A DNA stretch of 64,000 nucleotides from Hymenobacter sediminis (GTDB lineage: Bacteria > Bacteroidota > Bacteroidia > Cytophagales > Hymenobacteraceae), in NCBI RefSeq assembly GCF_003231285.1, contig NZ_QKNS01000001.1:1473914-1537913 (forward strand), given 5' to 3'. Positions 47,779 to 57,023 of the stretch are shown here, in pieces. The translations under genes were made by a program, and so were the position numbers. Under the pieces are notes generated by a model that saw nothing but the letters and a program-made list of their open reading frames with translations, was not told where the DNA came from and made no database searches. Each line of letters starts with the position of its first letter. The stretch's first letter is position 1.

Positions 47779-49188
47779 TTAGCTACCGGTATCCTTCAGC
47801 AACCGACGACCCAGTTCCTGAGCCAACTCAGTGGCCTGGCTGCGAAGCTCCGGAACCGCTGTCGATTCGAAATAGGCGGGGCGGCGGCTGGGGCCGAGGG
47901 TAAACAACACCGCTGACGCATTGCCCTGCGCATCGTGCAAGGCGCCGTGCTCATCCGTCATGACGCCCAGTCGCAACGCATCAGGTACCAAGTGGCCGGC
48001 TTCTCGCAGGCTAACCACCAACGGCGCCTGAATACGGCTGTAATCCAGTAGCGGCCCGGTACAGTTGATAACGTGCTGCGCTGCAAGAGGACGGGCCAGT
48101 TGTTGCGTGCCCGCCTGTACTGTTACAACCAGGCCTTTTCCTTCTGGCTCAATATTTCGGACCCTACCCCGCTCCACCCGCACAAGGCCTGCATCCAGCA
48201 TTTGTTGCACCGCTTGCGCGTTCTGGGGCGGACTGCGGTGCCTGACCACAGACCAAATGCCCGCCAAATGGCGCAGGAACCGGGCCTGCTCTACCAGCGG
48301 CCATGCCGCCCAAATACGTCCCAAATCAGGCCGAAGCGAGTCGATAACTGCCTGCCAGCCGATGCCCTGGTGCTGGGCTTCCTGCACATGCCGCCGCACT
48401 ATCTTCAGCACATCTGCTACTCTGCTTAGGCCGGCCAGCTCTTGGGCGTAGAAGCTGGGGTAGGGGGTAGGCTCTTCTTGATATGCCAGCGGCCAGCGGC
48501 CGTGGCCCGATACCACCGTAATCTGGCCCCTATGGCCGTCGGCCCGCAAACCCAGCAGCACGTCAATGGCTGTCAGGCCGGTACCAATTAACAGTACAGT
48601 GTCGTCGGAAGCAATTTCGCGCAGTGCCCCCCGGGCCCAGGGGTTGCCATGGTATGCTGGGTGCTGGAGGTAGCGCAGATCAGCGCGGGTAGGAGGGGGT
48701 GGGGGAAAGTTGCCTAGGGCCAGCACCACATAGTCGCTGTGGATTTCCGTGCCGGACGACAGCTTCACCTGGGCCGATTTGCCATCAGGGGCTACTGTTA
48801 CGGCTTGGGCCATCATGTTGTGCCACTTACACCGGATGCCGTTGCTGGAGGGCCACTCCAGCACCTGGCTGATGAGCTGCTGCAAGTAGCGCCCGTAGCT
48901 CTGCCGGGAGCAAAAGTCGTTTTCGCACGCATCAGACTGCGTAACGCGCAACCAGTTCAGAAAGTGGTCGGGTTGGTCAGGGAAGGCACTCAGAAACTGG
49001 CTCCGTACGTTGAGCAGATACTCAGGGCGGCGGGCCGTGTAGGCTAGCCCCGGACCCGGTACCGGGCGGGGTTCCACCAGATGCACGTCGCAGGCAATTA
49101 ACTCCTGGTTAGATAATCGGGCTAGCTGAAGGGCCAGCATGGAGCCGGAAAACCCTCCACCCACTATAGTTATGCTTTTTCGTTGCAC
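47779..49188 (-). CDS. FAD/NAD(P)-binding protein (PF13454 type)
   Basis: 469 residues from a GTG at 49188 (VQRKSITIVGGGFSG), chosen because it lies just before the dinucleotide-binding motif; a TTG at 49263 would add 25 residues of no clear purpose, and no ATG exists. FAD-binding GGGFSGSMLALQLA (near residue 10-23), VHLVEPRPVPGPGLAYT, VVLALGNFPPPPP (NAD-type ATG-like motif) and VLLIGTGLTAIDVLLGL (second nucleotide fold). The last third (LNVIN-like VINCTGPLLDYS) returns to the FAD domain. Members include uncharacterised monooxygenase-like enzymes. Substrate unknown; single gene, AT-rich upstream DNA. Confidence 0.83.
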   Translation of the reverse strand: MQRKSITIVGGGFSGSMLALQLARLSNQELIACDVHLVEPRPVPGPGLAYTARRPEYLLNVRSQFLSAFPDQPDHFLNWLRVTQSDACENDFCSRQSYGRYLQQLISQVLEWPSSNGIRCKWHNMMAQAVTVAPDGKSAQVKLSSGTEIHSDYVVLALGNFPPPPPTRADLRYLQHPAYHGNPWARGALREIASDDTVLLIGTGLTAIDVLLGLRADGHRGQITVVSGHGRWPLAYQEEPTPYPSFYAQELAGLSRVADVLKIVRRHVQEAQHQGIGWQAVIDSLRPDLGRIWAAWPLVEQARFLRHLAGIWSVVRHRSPPQNAQAVQQMLDAGLVRVERGRVRNIEPEGKGLVVTVQAGTQQLARPLAAQHVINCTGPLLDYSRIQAPLVVSLREAGHLVPDALRLGVMTDEHGALHDAQGNASAVLFTLGPSRRPAYFESTAVPELRSQATELAQELGRRLLKDTGS

Positions 49189-49337
49189 CAGCCTGTAGAA
49201 GTGAGATGAACTAGGGGCAGGAAGGTACTCTGGAAAAAATGATATAAAAATTAATTTTTGCAATATGGTAAAACGTTTTAGTCAGTAAGGCAATGACTTT
49301 TAAAACCTTGTACCTGCATAAACGCCTAATAATCAAA

Positions 49338-49376
49338 ACAAAACCCCTGGGTTGCTTGGGCAGCCCAGAGGTTTTG
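49338..49376. terminator. Imperfect terminator hairpin
   Basis: CAAAACCCCTGGG...CCCAGAGGTTTTG with two mismatches and a T-run. Lies between the FAD protein start and the HldD stop; on the minus strand it would end HldD. Confidence 0.65.
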
Positions 49377-49424
49377 TAAATATTGTCTGGAAAGTAGCGC
49401 TAAGTGGCTGCTAGTGCGTGTGGG

Positions 49425-50390
49425 CTAGTAGTAGCGGCCCGGAACAAGGTAGTTACGAACGTAGTCTGAAATGCCGTCTTCCAGCTTCGTGAACGGCAGG
49501 TCGTAGCCGATGCTGCGGAGCTTGCTCATATCAGCCTCCGTGAAGTACTGGTACGTGTCGCGGATATCCTCGGGCGTGTCGCGGAAGCGGATATCGGCAG
49601 TGCGGTCCAGAGCCGCGAAGGTGCTTAGGGTCAGATCCAGGAAGGTTCGGGCCTCGCCAGTGCCTAGGTTGTAAATGCCCGAGTTACGGCGGTTCTGCAT
49701 CAGAAAGAAGCACACTTCTACTACGTCCTTCACATATACAAAGTCGCGCTGCTGCTCACCGTCGGCGTAATCAGGGTTGTGCGAGCGGAACAAGGTCATG
49801 GAGCCCGTTTCCTGAATCTGGCGGAAGGCGTGCAGAATAACCGAGGCCATGCGGCCTTTGTGGTACTCATTGGGGCCATACACGTTGAAAAACTTCAGGC
49901 CGGCCCAGAAGAAGGGCTTCTCTGGCTGCTGCACGGCCCAGTTATCGAAGTCGTTCTTGGAGTCGCCGTAGGGGTTTAGGGGGCGCAGCAGGGGTAGGAG
50001 GGCGTCGTCGTCGGAGTAGCCGAGGGTGCCGGAGCCATACGTAGCAGCCGAGGACGCATATACCAGCGGCAACTGGTAGCGGCAGCAAGCCAGCCACATA
50101 TTTTTGGAGTACTCCAGGTTGAGTACGTTCAGCACGTCGCGGTTTTGCTCTGTTGTGTCGGTGCGGGCCCCGAGGTGGAAAATGAATTCTACCTGCTCGT
50201 GGTTGGCTTCTAGCCACTCAAAAAACTCTTCGCGGTCTACGTACTCCCGCAGGTGCTTACCCGTGAGGTTGGCCAGCTTACGCTCCGAGGTGAAGTTGTC
50301 CACCACCACGATATCGTTGAAGTTGGCGGCATTGAGGCGGGTGACAAGACAGCTGGCAATAAAGCCGGCGGCTCCGGTAACGACGATCAT
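49425..50390 (-). CDS. hldD: ADP-glyceromanno-heptose 6-epimerase
   Basis: 321 residues from the ATG at 50390 (MIVVTGAAGFIASCLVTRL); the frame is open 15 codons upstream but the Rossmann motif TGAAGFIAS should be at the very N-terminus. Extended-SDR marks: FHLGARTDTTEQN, YASSAATYG (catalytic Ser/Thr), NPYGDSK (Tyr-x-x-x-Lys at about 143-147), FNVYGPNEYHKG, and QQRDFVYVKDVVEVC. GARTDTTE and NEYHKGRMAS are typical of HldD/RfaD. It makes L-glycero-D-manno-heptose for the lipopolysaccharide inner core. LpxB lies 3 kb away. Confidence 0.94.
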   Translation of the reverse strand: MIVVTGAAGFIASCLVTRLNAANFNDIVVVDNFTSERKLANLTGKHLREYVDREEFFEWLEANHEQVEFIFHLGARTDTTEQNRDVLNVLNLEYSKNMWLACCRYQLPLVYASSAATYGSGTLGYSDDDALLPLLRPLNPYGDSKNDFDNWAVQQPEKPFFWAGLKFFNVYGPNEYHKGRMASVILHAFRQIQETGSMTLFRSHNPDYADGEQQRDFVYVKDVVEVCFFLMQNRRNSGIYNLGTGEARTFLDLTLSTFAALDRTADIRFRDTPEDIRDTYQYFTEADMSKLRSIGYDLPFTKLEDGISDYVRNYLVPGRYY

Positions 50391-50637
50391 AAGGCAGAAA
50401 TTTAAGCCAAAAGTAAGCAGATGCGGCGGAAGCACGGTGGCACCGGGTCTACATCGGTCCCAGAAACTCCTACCCCCGCCAATCAGCTATACTACTTCTA
50501 GGCCTGCCGGAGGTTGCTGGCAGGCGGGAAAGGGGCTAATTCCGAGAGAAGCCGAGGAATGACAGTCCTGATCTGAGCAGAAATCGTCATCGTTTATCTG
50601 TAAGGAGGGGGTAGGCGCAACCCCAAGCTGCTTCCGC

Positions 50638-50645
50638 TACCTTTG
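50638..50645 (+). promoter_or_regulatory. -7 box four bases before the binding-protein start
   Basis: TACCTTTG, full consensus, with ATG at 50650. No convincing TTG at -33 was found. A leaderless mRNA is likely if the box is used. Confidence 0.55.
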
Positions 50646-50649
50646 CCTT

Positions 50650-51567
50650 ATGCTCTCATTTCTTCGTTCCGCGGCCACTGCCCGGAAGTTGCTACCCCTG
50701 CTACTGCTGGCAACCGCCTGCCAACCCGATAAGCCCACCACTACCGAAGCGGCTGTCCCCCAACACCTGCGTGACGACTTGGGCCGCGACCTGATTATAC
50801 CGGCTCATCCGCGCCGCATCATGTCTCTGGCGGCATCCATGACGGAAATGCTTTACGCCGTAGCCGATACGGCTACCATCGTGGCCCGTACCCAAGTCTG
50901 CGACTACCCGGCTGCGGCGTTGCGCAAGCCTGTCATCAATAGCTACCCCCTGGATATAGAACGGCTTGTGGCTCTTAAGCCCGATGTGGTGTTTACCACC
51001 GAAGGCATAACCTCGCTGGCTGATGCTCAGCGTTTACAGGAGTTGGGCATTCCCGTCTATTACCAGCGGTATACCAGTGTAGAGCATATTTTTCGGGGGC
51101 TTAACGACTTGGGTCGCATCCTGGGCCGGCAGCCGCAGGCCCGCCACCTCACCGATTCGTTGCGGGCGGAGCTGAAGAAGATTTCTTCTGCTACCAGCCT
51201 GAGCGGCCCCAAACCCCGGGTACTCGCCATTACGTGGTCAGACCCTATCTATGTGTATGGGCAGAATACGCTGTTCACTGACAAAATTGCTTTGGCCGGC
51301 GGCCAGAATGCCGTGGTGGAGAAATTTGCCCAGCCCTACCCCGCCCTCACCCGCGAATATATTCTGAAGCTCAACCCTGATGTTATCATCGGTGGAACCT
51401 TCGGCAAAATGGACAGCACGTTCTTCAAGCTATACCCGGAGCTGAAGCGCATCCGGGCCTACCAAACCCGCCGCATCTACCGCGTCACCGACGATTTGAT
51501 GTCGCGCCCTAATCCGCGGGTAGTAGAAGGGGTTCGGGAGCTGCAGCAAGTAATTTCCGGCTCGTAA
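50650..51567 (+). CDS. Iron-chelate/B12-type ABC transporter binding lipoprotein (FecB/BtuF family)
   Basis: 305 residues. Lipobox LATAC with Cys at 24. Periplasmic-binding type III fold: DDLGRDLIIPAHPRRIMSLA, ASMTEMLYAVADTATIVART, then VALKPDVVFTTEGITSL, the long connecting helix (VEHIFRGLNDLGRILGRQPQ), and LALAGGQNAVVEKFAQPY-like second lobe (here KIALAGGQNAVVEKF). The Pro-rich YPAAALRKPVIN matches BtuF/FecB proteins that bind cobalamin or ferric chelates. The permease gene follows 15 bases later. Ligand not predictable. Confidence 0.9.
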   Translation: MLSFLRSAATARKLLPLLLLATACQPDKPTTTEAAVPQHLRDDLGRDLIIPAHPRRIMSLAASMTEMLYAVADTATIVARTQVCDYPAAALRKPVINSYPLDIERLVALKPDVVFTTEGITSLADAQRLQELGIPVYYQRYTSVEHIFRGLNDLGRILGRQPQARHLTDSLRAELKKISSATSLSGPKPRVLAITWSDPIYVYGQNTLFTDKIALAGGQNAVVEKFAQPYPALTREYILKLNPDVIIGGTFGKMDSTFFKLYPELKRIRAYQTRRIYRVTDDLMSRPNPRVVEGVRELQQVISGS

Positions 51568-51582
51568 ACGGCTTTCCCCCCG

Positions 51583-52584
51583 ATGTCGCGCCCCGCCTTG
51601 CCTTGGATTCTGGCTTGTCTGCTGCTTACCGTCGTGTTGTTGGCGGTAGGGCTGCGAGTGGGCAGCTACGAAACCAGTTATGGCCTCATTGGTCGGGCGC
51701 TGCTGCATTATAACCCGCAGGATGCGGCGCAGCTGGTGTTGATTGAGTTGCGTTTGCCACGGCTGCTATTAGCGCTGCTGGCCGGCGCCGGGCTGGCCGT
51801 AAGTGGCTACCTCATGCAGGCCATGGTCAACAACTCCCTGGCCGATCCTTATTTGCTGGGCACGGCGTCGGGCGGGGCGTTGGGAGCCAGTATAGTTTTT
51901 ACCTTTTTCCCTGCGCTTACTATTTCGGGGCTATATCTGCCCCCACTGGCGGCGCTGTTCGGGGCGTTGGGTACCACGTTAGTAGTTGTTATCGTTGGTA
52001 GCCGCCGGGGGCGCATTATTCCGGCTCAGCTGCTGTTGGCTGGGGTAGCCGTGGGCTCCCTCACTACCTCGCTCGGTGGTTTGCTAACCTTTCTGGCTGC
52101 TACCGAAGAAAAGCTCCGCACCATCACGTTCTGGGCCTTGGGCGGCTTTGATAAAGCCAGTTGGGCCATTCTGCCTTATCCGGCAGTGGCGCTGGGGGTA
52201 GGGCTTCTGCTGCTCGGATTCTTGCATAACAGTCTGAATCTGTTGCTGCTGGGCGAGGAGCGTGCCACCGCTCTGGGTCTGCCGGTTGCACGTACGCGCT
52301 GGCTACTGCTACTCATTGCCTCGGGCCTTACAGGGTGCGTAGTGGCGCTGGCTGGCCCTATTGGGTTTGTAGGCTTGGTTATACCGCACATCACCCGCTG
52401 GCTGCTGGGCACCGTGAGCCGTGGCAACCTAGTGTTTTGTGCTCTGCTCGGAGGAAATTTCTTGCTGATCTGCGACCTGCTGGCCCGCCTGCTCTACCCA
52501 CCCGCCGGCCTACCTGTAGGCCTCGTAACCGCCCTGTTCGGCGTACCGTTCTTCGTATATTTGCTGCGAAAACAAGGCTCGTAG
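51583..52584 (+). CDS. FecCD/BtuC-family ABC transporter permease
   Basis: 333 residues with about nine or ten membrane helices. Family words: IELRLPRLLLALLAGAGLAVSG (RLPR motif), GYLMQAMVNNSLADPYLLG (Q-x-x-x-NPLADP-like), GTASGGALGAS, and GPIGFVGLVIPHITRWLLG, which faces the ATPase. It forms the inner-membrane channel for iron-siderophore or cobalamin uptake. It is 15 bases from the binding-protein gene. The ATPase subunit is not in this operon; a QueD-like gene follows instead, so the ATPase must be encoded elsewhere. Confidence 0.93.
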   Translation: MSRPALPWILACLLLTVVLLAVGLRVGSYETSYGLIGRALLHYNPQDAAQLVLIELRLPRLLLALLAGAGLAVSGYLMQAMVNNSLADPYLLGTASGGALGASIVFTFFPALTISGLYLPPLAALFGALGTTLVVVIVGSRRGRIIPAQLLLAGVAVGSLTTSLGGLLTFLAATEEKLRTITFWALGGFDKASWAILPYPAVALGVGLLLLGFLHNSLNLLLLGEERATALGLPVARTRWLLLLIASGLTGCVVALAGPIGFVGLVIPHITRWLLGTVSRGNLVFCALLGGNFLLICDLLARLLYPPAGLPVGLVTALFGVPFFVYLLRKQGS

Positions 52585-52678
52585 GGTTTGAAGGGGGTTG
52601 ACGGTTGCGCACAGGGTAGTATCCCGGCCACTATATCAGTCAAACCCTCAACGCTCTACGACTGCAACACCCGAACGA

Positions 52679-53098
52679 ATGGTATACATCAGCCGACAGG
52701 AGCACTTCAACGCGGCCCACAAGCTCTATAACCCTAGCTGGAGCGAGGAACGCAACCGCGAAGTCTTCGGCCCCTGCGCCAATGCCAACTGGCACGGCCA
52801 TAACTACGACCTCATTGTGACTGTCAAAGGCAAGCCCGACCCCGAAACCGGTTTTGTCATCGACCTTAAGCAGCTCAGCACGGTTATCCGCACCCACATT
52901 GTAGATCAGGTTGATCATAAAAACCTGAACCTAGATGTGCCTTTTATGGAAGGACAGCTGGCCAGTACCGAAAATTTGGTGATGGCCTTCTGGAAGATTC
53001 TGCAGCCCGAAATAGAGCGTATTTCTTCGGCCCACCTGCACAGTATTAAGCTCTATGAAACCCCGCGCAACTTCGTGGAATACTTCGGAGAGGAATAA
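52679..53098 (+). CDS. queD: 6-carboxytetrahydropterin synthase / PTPS-like (QueD family)
   Basis: 139 residues from the ATG at 52679 (MVYISRQEHFNAAHKL); upstream in-frame starts lie in the spacer. Zinc ligands: His in FNAAHKL, and the two His of NWHGHNYDL. Cys in GPCANANWHGHNY stands six positions before the first of these, the spacing of pyruvoyl-tetrahydropterin synthases. QHVDHKNLNLDVP-like (here QVDHKNLNLDVPF) and TENLVMAFWKIL are family words; HLHSIKLYETPRNFVEY holds the C-terminal His/Glu. It probably makes 6-carboxytetrahydropterin for queuosine; a tetrahydropterin role is the alternative. Confidence 0.9.
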   Translation: MVYISRQEHFNAAHKLYNPSWSEERNREVFGPCANANWHGHNYDLIVTVKGKPDPETGFVIDLKQLSTVIRTHIVDQVDHKNLNLDVPFMEGQLASTENLVMAFWKILQPEIERISSAHLHSIKLYETPRNFVEYFGEE

Positions 53099-53110
53099 GT
53101 AGAATAAATG

Positions 53111-53155
53111 CCGAGCGTATCCGCCGAGTTACTTTAAAACGGCGGGTACGCTCGG
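53111..53155. terminator. Hairpin terminator between queD and lpxB
   Basis: CCGAGCGTATCCGCCG (53111-53126) pairs with CGGCGGGTACGCTCGG (53140-53155) with one G-T or mismatch; 13-base loop rich in A/T. No long T-run, so call is moderate. Confidence 0.6.
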
Positions 53156-53191
53156 TTACTACTTCACAAGGGCTACTTCTTACTTCATTCA

Positions 53192-54301
53192 ATGAAATAC
53201 TACCTGATAGCTGGCGAGCGGTCCGGCGACTTCCACGCGGCCAACCTCATGCGCGAGCTGCGCCAGCAGGACCCCCAGGCAGAGTTTCGCTGCTGGGGCG
53301 GCGACATGATGCAGGAGGCCGGCGGCGAGCTGGTGCACCACTACCAGGAAATGGCTATTATGGGCTTCTGGGAAGCTGCCACCAGCATCCTCAAGTTTCG
53401 CGGCTACCTGAAAGAATGTCAGCGCGACCTGCTGGATTACAAGCCCGATGTAGTAATTCTGGTTGATTATGCCGGCTTCAACATGCGGATTGCAAAGTTC
53501 GCCAAAGCCAACGGCCTGAAAGTATTCTACTATATCTCGCCCAAAATCTGGGCCTGGAACCAGAGCCGCGTGCACAAAGTGAAGGCGCTGGTCGACAAGA
53601 TGTTTGTTATTCTACCTTTCGAGGAGGAATTCTACCAGCGCTTCGACTACAAAGTAGATTACATCGGCAACCCTACCGCCGACGCCGTGGCGGAACACCG
53701 CAATTCCGAGGATTTCTACGAACGAAACAACCTGGACCCTCTGCGCCCCATTATTGCGGTGTTACCCGGTTCGCGCAAGCAGGAAATCGAGGAAATGCTC
53801 TACGAAATGGTGGCTATCCTGCCGCCCTTCCTGGACTACCAGTTCATCGTGGCCGGCGTCGATAACCTCGACCGGAACTACTACGCCAACTTCGAGCGCA
53901 ACAACGTCCGTATCCTCTTCGACCAGACCTACGACCTGCTGGCCCACGCTACCGCTGCCCTCGTCACCAGCGGCACCGCTACTTTGGAAACCGCTTTGTT
54001 CGACGTACCGCAGGTAGTGTGTTACCGCACCAGCGCTGTATCCTACTCCATTGGCAAGGCGGTAATCAAAGTGCCGTACATTTCCCTGGTAAACCTCATT
54101 GCCGGCAAGGAGGTAGTAAAGGAGTTAATCCAGGGCGACTTCAACGCCCGTAACCTCGTCACGGAGCTAAAGAAAATAACCGCCGACGAGGAGTTCATTG
54201 CCCAGCAGAAAGCCGACTACGCTAAGATCCGCGAGAAGCTAGGTCAGCAACGCGCCGCCGAAAAAGCGGCTAAGCTAATGGTGGGGTATTTAAAGGGGTA
54301 A
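53192..54301 (+). CDS. lpxB: Lipid-A-disaccharide synthase
   Basis: 369 residues. GT19 features: MKYYLIAGERSGDFHAANLM at the start (AGExSGD), FRCWGGDMMQEAGG, AIMGFWEAATSILKF (the MGxxEV-like segment), VILVDYAGFNMRIAKFAK (D-x-P-F/G-N), FYYISPKIWAWNQSRVHKV (ISPQVWAW-like), ILPFEEEFYQRF, DYIGNPTADAV (GHP-like), VLPGSRKQEIEEML (nucleotide-sugar binding), and SGTATLETALFDVPQVVCYR. It joins UDP-diacylglucosamine to lipid X at the inner membrane. It follows queD after a terminator. Confidence 0.96.
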   Translation: MKYYLIAGERSGDFHAANLMRELRQQDPQAEFRCWGGDMMQEAGGELVHHYQEMAIMGFWEAATSILKFRGYLKECQRDLLDYKPDVVILVDYAGFNMRIAKFAKANGLKVFYYISPKIWAWNQSRVHKVKALVDKMFVILPFEEEFYQRFDYKVDYIGNPTADAVAEHRNSEDFYERNNLDPLRPIIAVLPGSRKQEIEEMLYEMVAILPPFLDYQFIVAGVDNLDRNYYANFERNNVRILFDQTYDLLAHATAALVTSGTATLETALFDVPQVVCYRTSAVSYSIGKAVIKVPYISLVNLIAGKEVVKELIQGDFNARNLVTELKKITADEEFIAQQKADYAKIREKLGQQRAAEKAAKLMVGYLKG

Positions 54302-54376
54302 AGGAATATAACACTTTTACTGAGCAGGCAATAATACAGGCCAGAACGGCTGTCTAAATACTTATGAAGTAAGTAT

Positions 54377-54652
54377 ATGGTAAAACTATTGTTAATGGTG
54401 TACAGCTTATGGTGGATCTATCTGATTTATTTTCTTTGTTTTAAAGAGTATGATAATAACTACGCTGGTGGTAGTGCATCAATAGGCTTAGGCCTTATTA
54501 CTGTCTTTATCATCTTAGCATATGTCATCGGTTTCGCTGTTGCTGCTGTTAGATGTCAGAGAAAGCGAAAACAACATTTACTGACACTGATAATACTGTT
54601 TCTACCGGTTGTTATTATTTATTTGATCGAAACTAATAAGGGGAGTATATAG
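54377..54652 (+). CDS. AT-rich small membrane protein, no known family
   Basis: 91 residues with three likely membrane helices (LLLMVYSLWWIYLIYFLCF; LGLITVFIILAYVIGFAVAA; LLTLIILFLPVVIIYLI) and a basic loop (RCQRKRKQH). The base composition is clearly AT-rich compared with the neighbouring lpxB and clpX genes, and codons end in A/T. The gene lies in an AT-rich island (about 54302-54715) beside an 80-bp palindrome. These suggest recent transfer. I do not recognise a family; small membrane proteins of this kind are hard to confirm. Confidence 0.55.
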   Translation: MVKLLLMVYSLWWIYLIYFLCFKEYDNNYAGGSASIGLGLITVFIILAYVIGFAVAAVRCQRKRKQHLLTLIILFLPVVIIYLIETNKGSI

Positions 54653-54713
54653 TGTTATAAATGTTAGAGAATAACAATAATATTATTCTAATATCAACAT
54701 AGGGCTTTTCTTG

Positions 54714-54793
54714 TTGAATAAGGTCAAAAAGAAGTGGTGCTACACAAAGAGTTAACTCTTTGTGTAGCACCACTTCTTTTTGACCTTATTCAA
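54714..54793. terminator. 80-bp perfect palindrome after clpX
   Basis: The left arm 54714-54753 is exactly complementary to 54754-54793, with no spacer; the centre is GAGTTAACTC. It begins 4 bases after the clpX stop (minus strand) and 62 bases after the orphan gene (plus strand), so it can end both. It lacks a T-run outside the arms. Confidence 0.8.
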
Positions 54794-54797
54794 TTCT

Positions 54798-56021
54798 TTA
54801 CGCTGCTCGCAGCTGCTTTAGCGCCGTCTGCTCAAACTTACTACGGGCATATTCTTCGTCAATTACCAGTTCCTTCACACCTTCTTCTGAGGGCATATCG
54901 AACATGGCGTCGGTCATAATGGCTTCGCAGATGCTGCGGAGGCCGCGGGCACCCAGGCGGTACTCGTCGGCTTTCACCACGATATATTCCAGCGCGCCGT
55001 CGGAGAAGCTCAGCTGAATGTTCTCCATGTCGAACAGGCGCTGGTACTGCTTCACGATGGAGTTCTTGGGCTCCGTCAGGATTTTGCGCAGGGTAGCGTG
55101 GTCGAGCGGGTTCAAGTGAGTCAGGACGGGTAGGCGGCCGATAAGCTCGGGAATCAAACCGAATTGCTTCAGGTCCTGAGCCGTCACATAGCGCAGGAAG
55201 TTCTGTGTATCAATCTTCTCTTCCAGTTGCGTCTTGGCAAAGCCAATTGGCTTGGTGTTGAGGCGGTTCTTGATAATCCGGTCAATGCCCACAAAAGCCC
55301 CACCGCAGATGAACAGAATGTTCTCGGTGTTTACCGTAATCATCTTCTGCTCGGGGTGCTTGCGGCCGCCGTGCGGGGGCACGTTTACCGTAGTGCCTTC
55401 CAGCAGCTTCAGCATGGCCTGTTGTACCCCCTCACCGCTCACGTCGCGGGTAATACTGGGGTTATCGCTCTTGCGGGCAATCTTGTCAATCTCGTCGATG
55501 TACACGATGCCGCGCTCCGCTGCTTCCACATTGTAGTCGGCGGCTTGCAGCAAGCGGGTCAGGATGCTTTCCACGTCCTCGCCTACGTAGCCAGCTTCCG
55601 TGAGCACGGTAGCGTCGGCAATGCAGAAGGGAACCTGCAGAATATTAGCCAGCATGCGCGTCAGGAACGTCTTACCCGTGCCGGTTTCACCTACCATGAT
55701 GATGTTTGACTTCTCAATCACCACATCGTCTTTGGCGGGTTTCTGCATCAGGCGCTTATAGTGGTTGTACACCGCCACCGACATTACCTTCTTAGCTTCG
55801 TCCTGGCCTACCACATACTGGTCGAGGTACTCCTTCATCTCGCGCGGCTTCACGAGGTTAAATTTCGGAGCCTTGGAGTTGGCCCGAATCTTATTTTCCT
55901 CGTTCAGGATTTGCTGGGCCTGTCCCACACACCGTTCGCAGATGTGGGCGTTGATGCCCGAAATCATCACCGAAACGTCTTTTTTGCTCTTGCCGCAGAA
56001 GGAGCACGTTATATCAGCCAT
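54798..56021 (-). CDS. clpX: ATP-dependent Clp protease ATPase subunit ClpX
   Basis: 407 residues. C4 zinc finger: C6-x-x-C9 and C28-x-x-C31 ([15 protein letters not shown]). AAA+ module: Walker A GETGTGKT at 111-118, Walker [10 protein letters not shown] near 170, a pore loop GYVGE ([10 protein letters not shown]), sensor 2 in [14 protein letters not shown]. Also [10 protein letters not shown] and [15 protein letters not shown] (ClpP-binding IGF loop with IGF-like KPIGFAK). ClpX unfolds tagged proteins and feeds them to ClpP. On the minus strand it follows clpP and tig. It has its own terminator region on both sides. Confidence 0.98.
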   Translation of the reverse strand: MADITCSFCGKSKKDVSVMISGINAHICERCVGQAQQILNEENKIRANSKAPKFNLVKPREMKEYLDQYVVGQDEAKKVMSVAVYNHYKRLMQKPAKDDVVIEKSNIIMVGETGTGKTFLTRMLANILQVPFCIADATVLTEAGYVGEDVESILTRLLQAADYNVEAAERGIVYIDEIDKIARKSDNPSITRDVSGEGVQQAMLKLLEGTTVNVPPHGGRKHPEQKMITVNTENILFICGGAFVGIDRIIKNRLNTKPIGFAKTQLEEKIDTQNFLRYVTAQDLKQFGLIPELIGRLPVLTHLNPLDHATLRKILTEPKNSIVKQYQRLFDMENIQLSFSDGALEYIVVKADEYRLGARGLRSICEAIMTDAMFDMPSEEGVKELVIDEEYARSKFEQTALKQLRAA

Positions 56022-56147
56022 TGCCAGAAAAACTCACAGGTAGGGGAGGAGGATAGATAACTGTCACTAACCTACCCCAAAGGTACGAAAAGGCCAACGC
56101 CCTGCTACGCTAAAAAAGTGCCGTTGGGCTTGGCCCTTACTTAAAAG

Positions 56148-56173
56148 AAAAAGCCCGCCGAAGCGGGCTTTTT
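56148..56173. terminator. Terminator between clpP and clpX
   Basis: AAAAAGCCCGC (56148-56158) pairs with GCGGGCTTTTT (56163-56173), short loop. On the minus strand it would end clpP. Confidence 0.85.
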
Positions 56174-56269
56174 GCTGTTGTTGTTTCGAATGGAGAGAGG
56201 AATCTAGGTGATACTCAATGAGTGACAGCTCAGATTCCCTACCCCCTGCAAAGAAGTGAACTTAAGTGG

Positions 56270-56977
56270 TTACGCCTTCTTTTTTTCCAGAACCTCGTCA
56301 ATCAGGCCATACTCTTTGGCCTCATCGGCACGCATCCAGTAGTCGCGGTCCGAGTTGTCGTGGATTTCCTGATACGATTTGCCGGTGTGTTGCGCCAGAA
56401 TGTCGTACAGCTCCTTTTTGAGCTTCAGAATCTCACGAGCCGTAATTTCAATATCCGACGACTGGCCTTGTGCGCCACCCGAAGGCTGGTGAATCATCAC
56501 GCGGGCGTGGGGTAGGGCCGAGCGCTTGTCTTTGGCACCACCAGCAAGCAGTACAGCACCCATGGAAGCGGCCAGACCCGTGCAGATGGTAGCTACATCG
56601 GGGTTTACATACTGCATGGTATCATAGATGCCCAGACCGGCATATACCGAACCACCGGGCGAGTTGATATAGAGCAAGATGTCCTTCTTAGCATCCACCG
56701 ACTCCAGGAACAGCATTTGCGCGGTCAGGATGTTGGCAATGTAATCGTCCACGGCCGTACCCAGGAACACAATGCGGTCCATAATCAGGCGCGAGAAAAC
56801 GTCAATCTCCGCGAAGCGGGTAGGGCGCTCCTCAATAACCGAGCGAGTCATGCCCGTGGGCATAATCAGCCCGTTGCGGGTCTGGCCCTCTACGTGTTGA
56901 ATGTATTGATCAACGCCCAGGCCGCTGAGGCCCTGGCCTTTCACGGCAAACTTGCGGAACTCTTCTTTATTCAGCAT
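56270..56977 (-). CDS. clpP: ATP-dependent Clp protease proteolytic subunit ClpP
   Basis: 235 residues. Catalytic Ser in [15 protein letters not shown] (Ser138), catalytic His in [14 protein letters not shown] (His163), and Asp in NSDRDYWM region. [14 protein letters not shown] is the oxyanion loop and family signature. The N-terminus is somewhat long, like Bacteroidota ClpPs, and the C-terminus ends EVLEKKKA. ClpP forms the tetradecameric protease that works with ClpX, 249 bases downstream on the same strand. Confidence 0.98.
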   Translation of the reverse strand: MLNKEEFRKFAVKGQGLSGLGVDQYIQHVEGQTRNGLIMPTGMTRSVIEERPTRFAEIDVFSRLIMDRIVFLGTAVDDYIANILTAQMLFLESVDAKKDILLYINSPGGSVYAGLGIYDTMQYVNPDVATICTGLAASMGAVLLAGGAKDKRSALPHARVMIHQPSGGAQGQSSDIEITAREILKLKKELYDILAQHTGKSYQEIHDNSDRDYWMRADEAKEYGLIDEVLEKKKA

Positions 56978-57023
56978 GTCAGAAAATTAGGAGAAGTAAG
57001 GTGGCACAACGAAACCGCAAGGG

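Noticed and set aside
50497..50570. Third type B repeat before the binding-protein gene
   Set aside because: Only a short stretch (GAGGAATGACAGTC-like) resembles the repeat arm; arms cannot be aligned with confidence.
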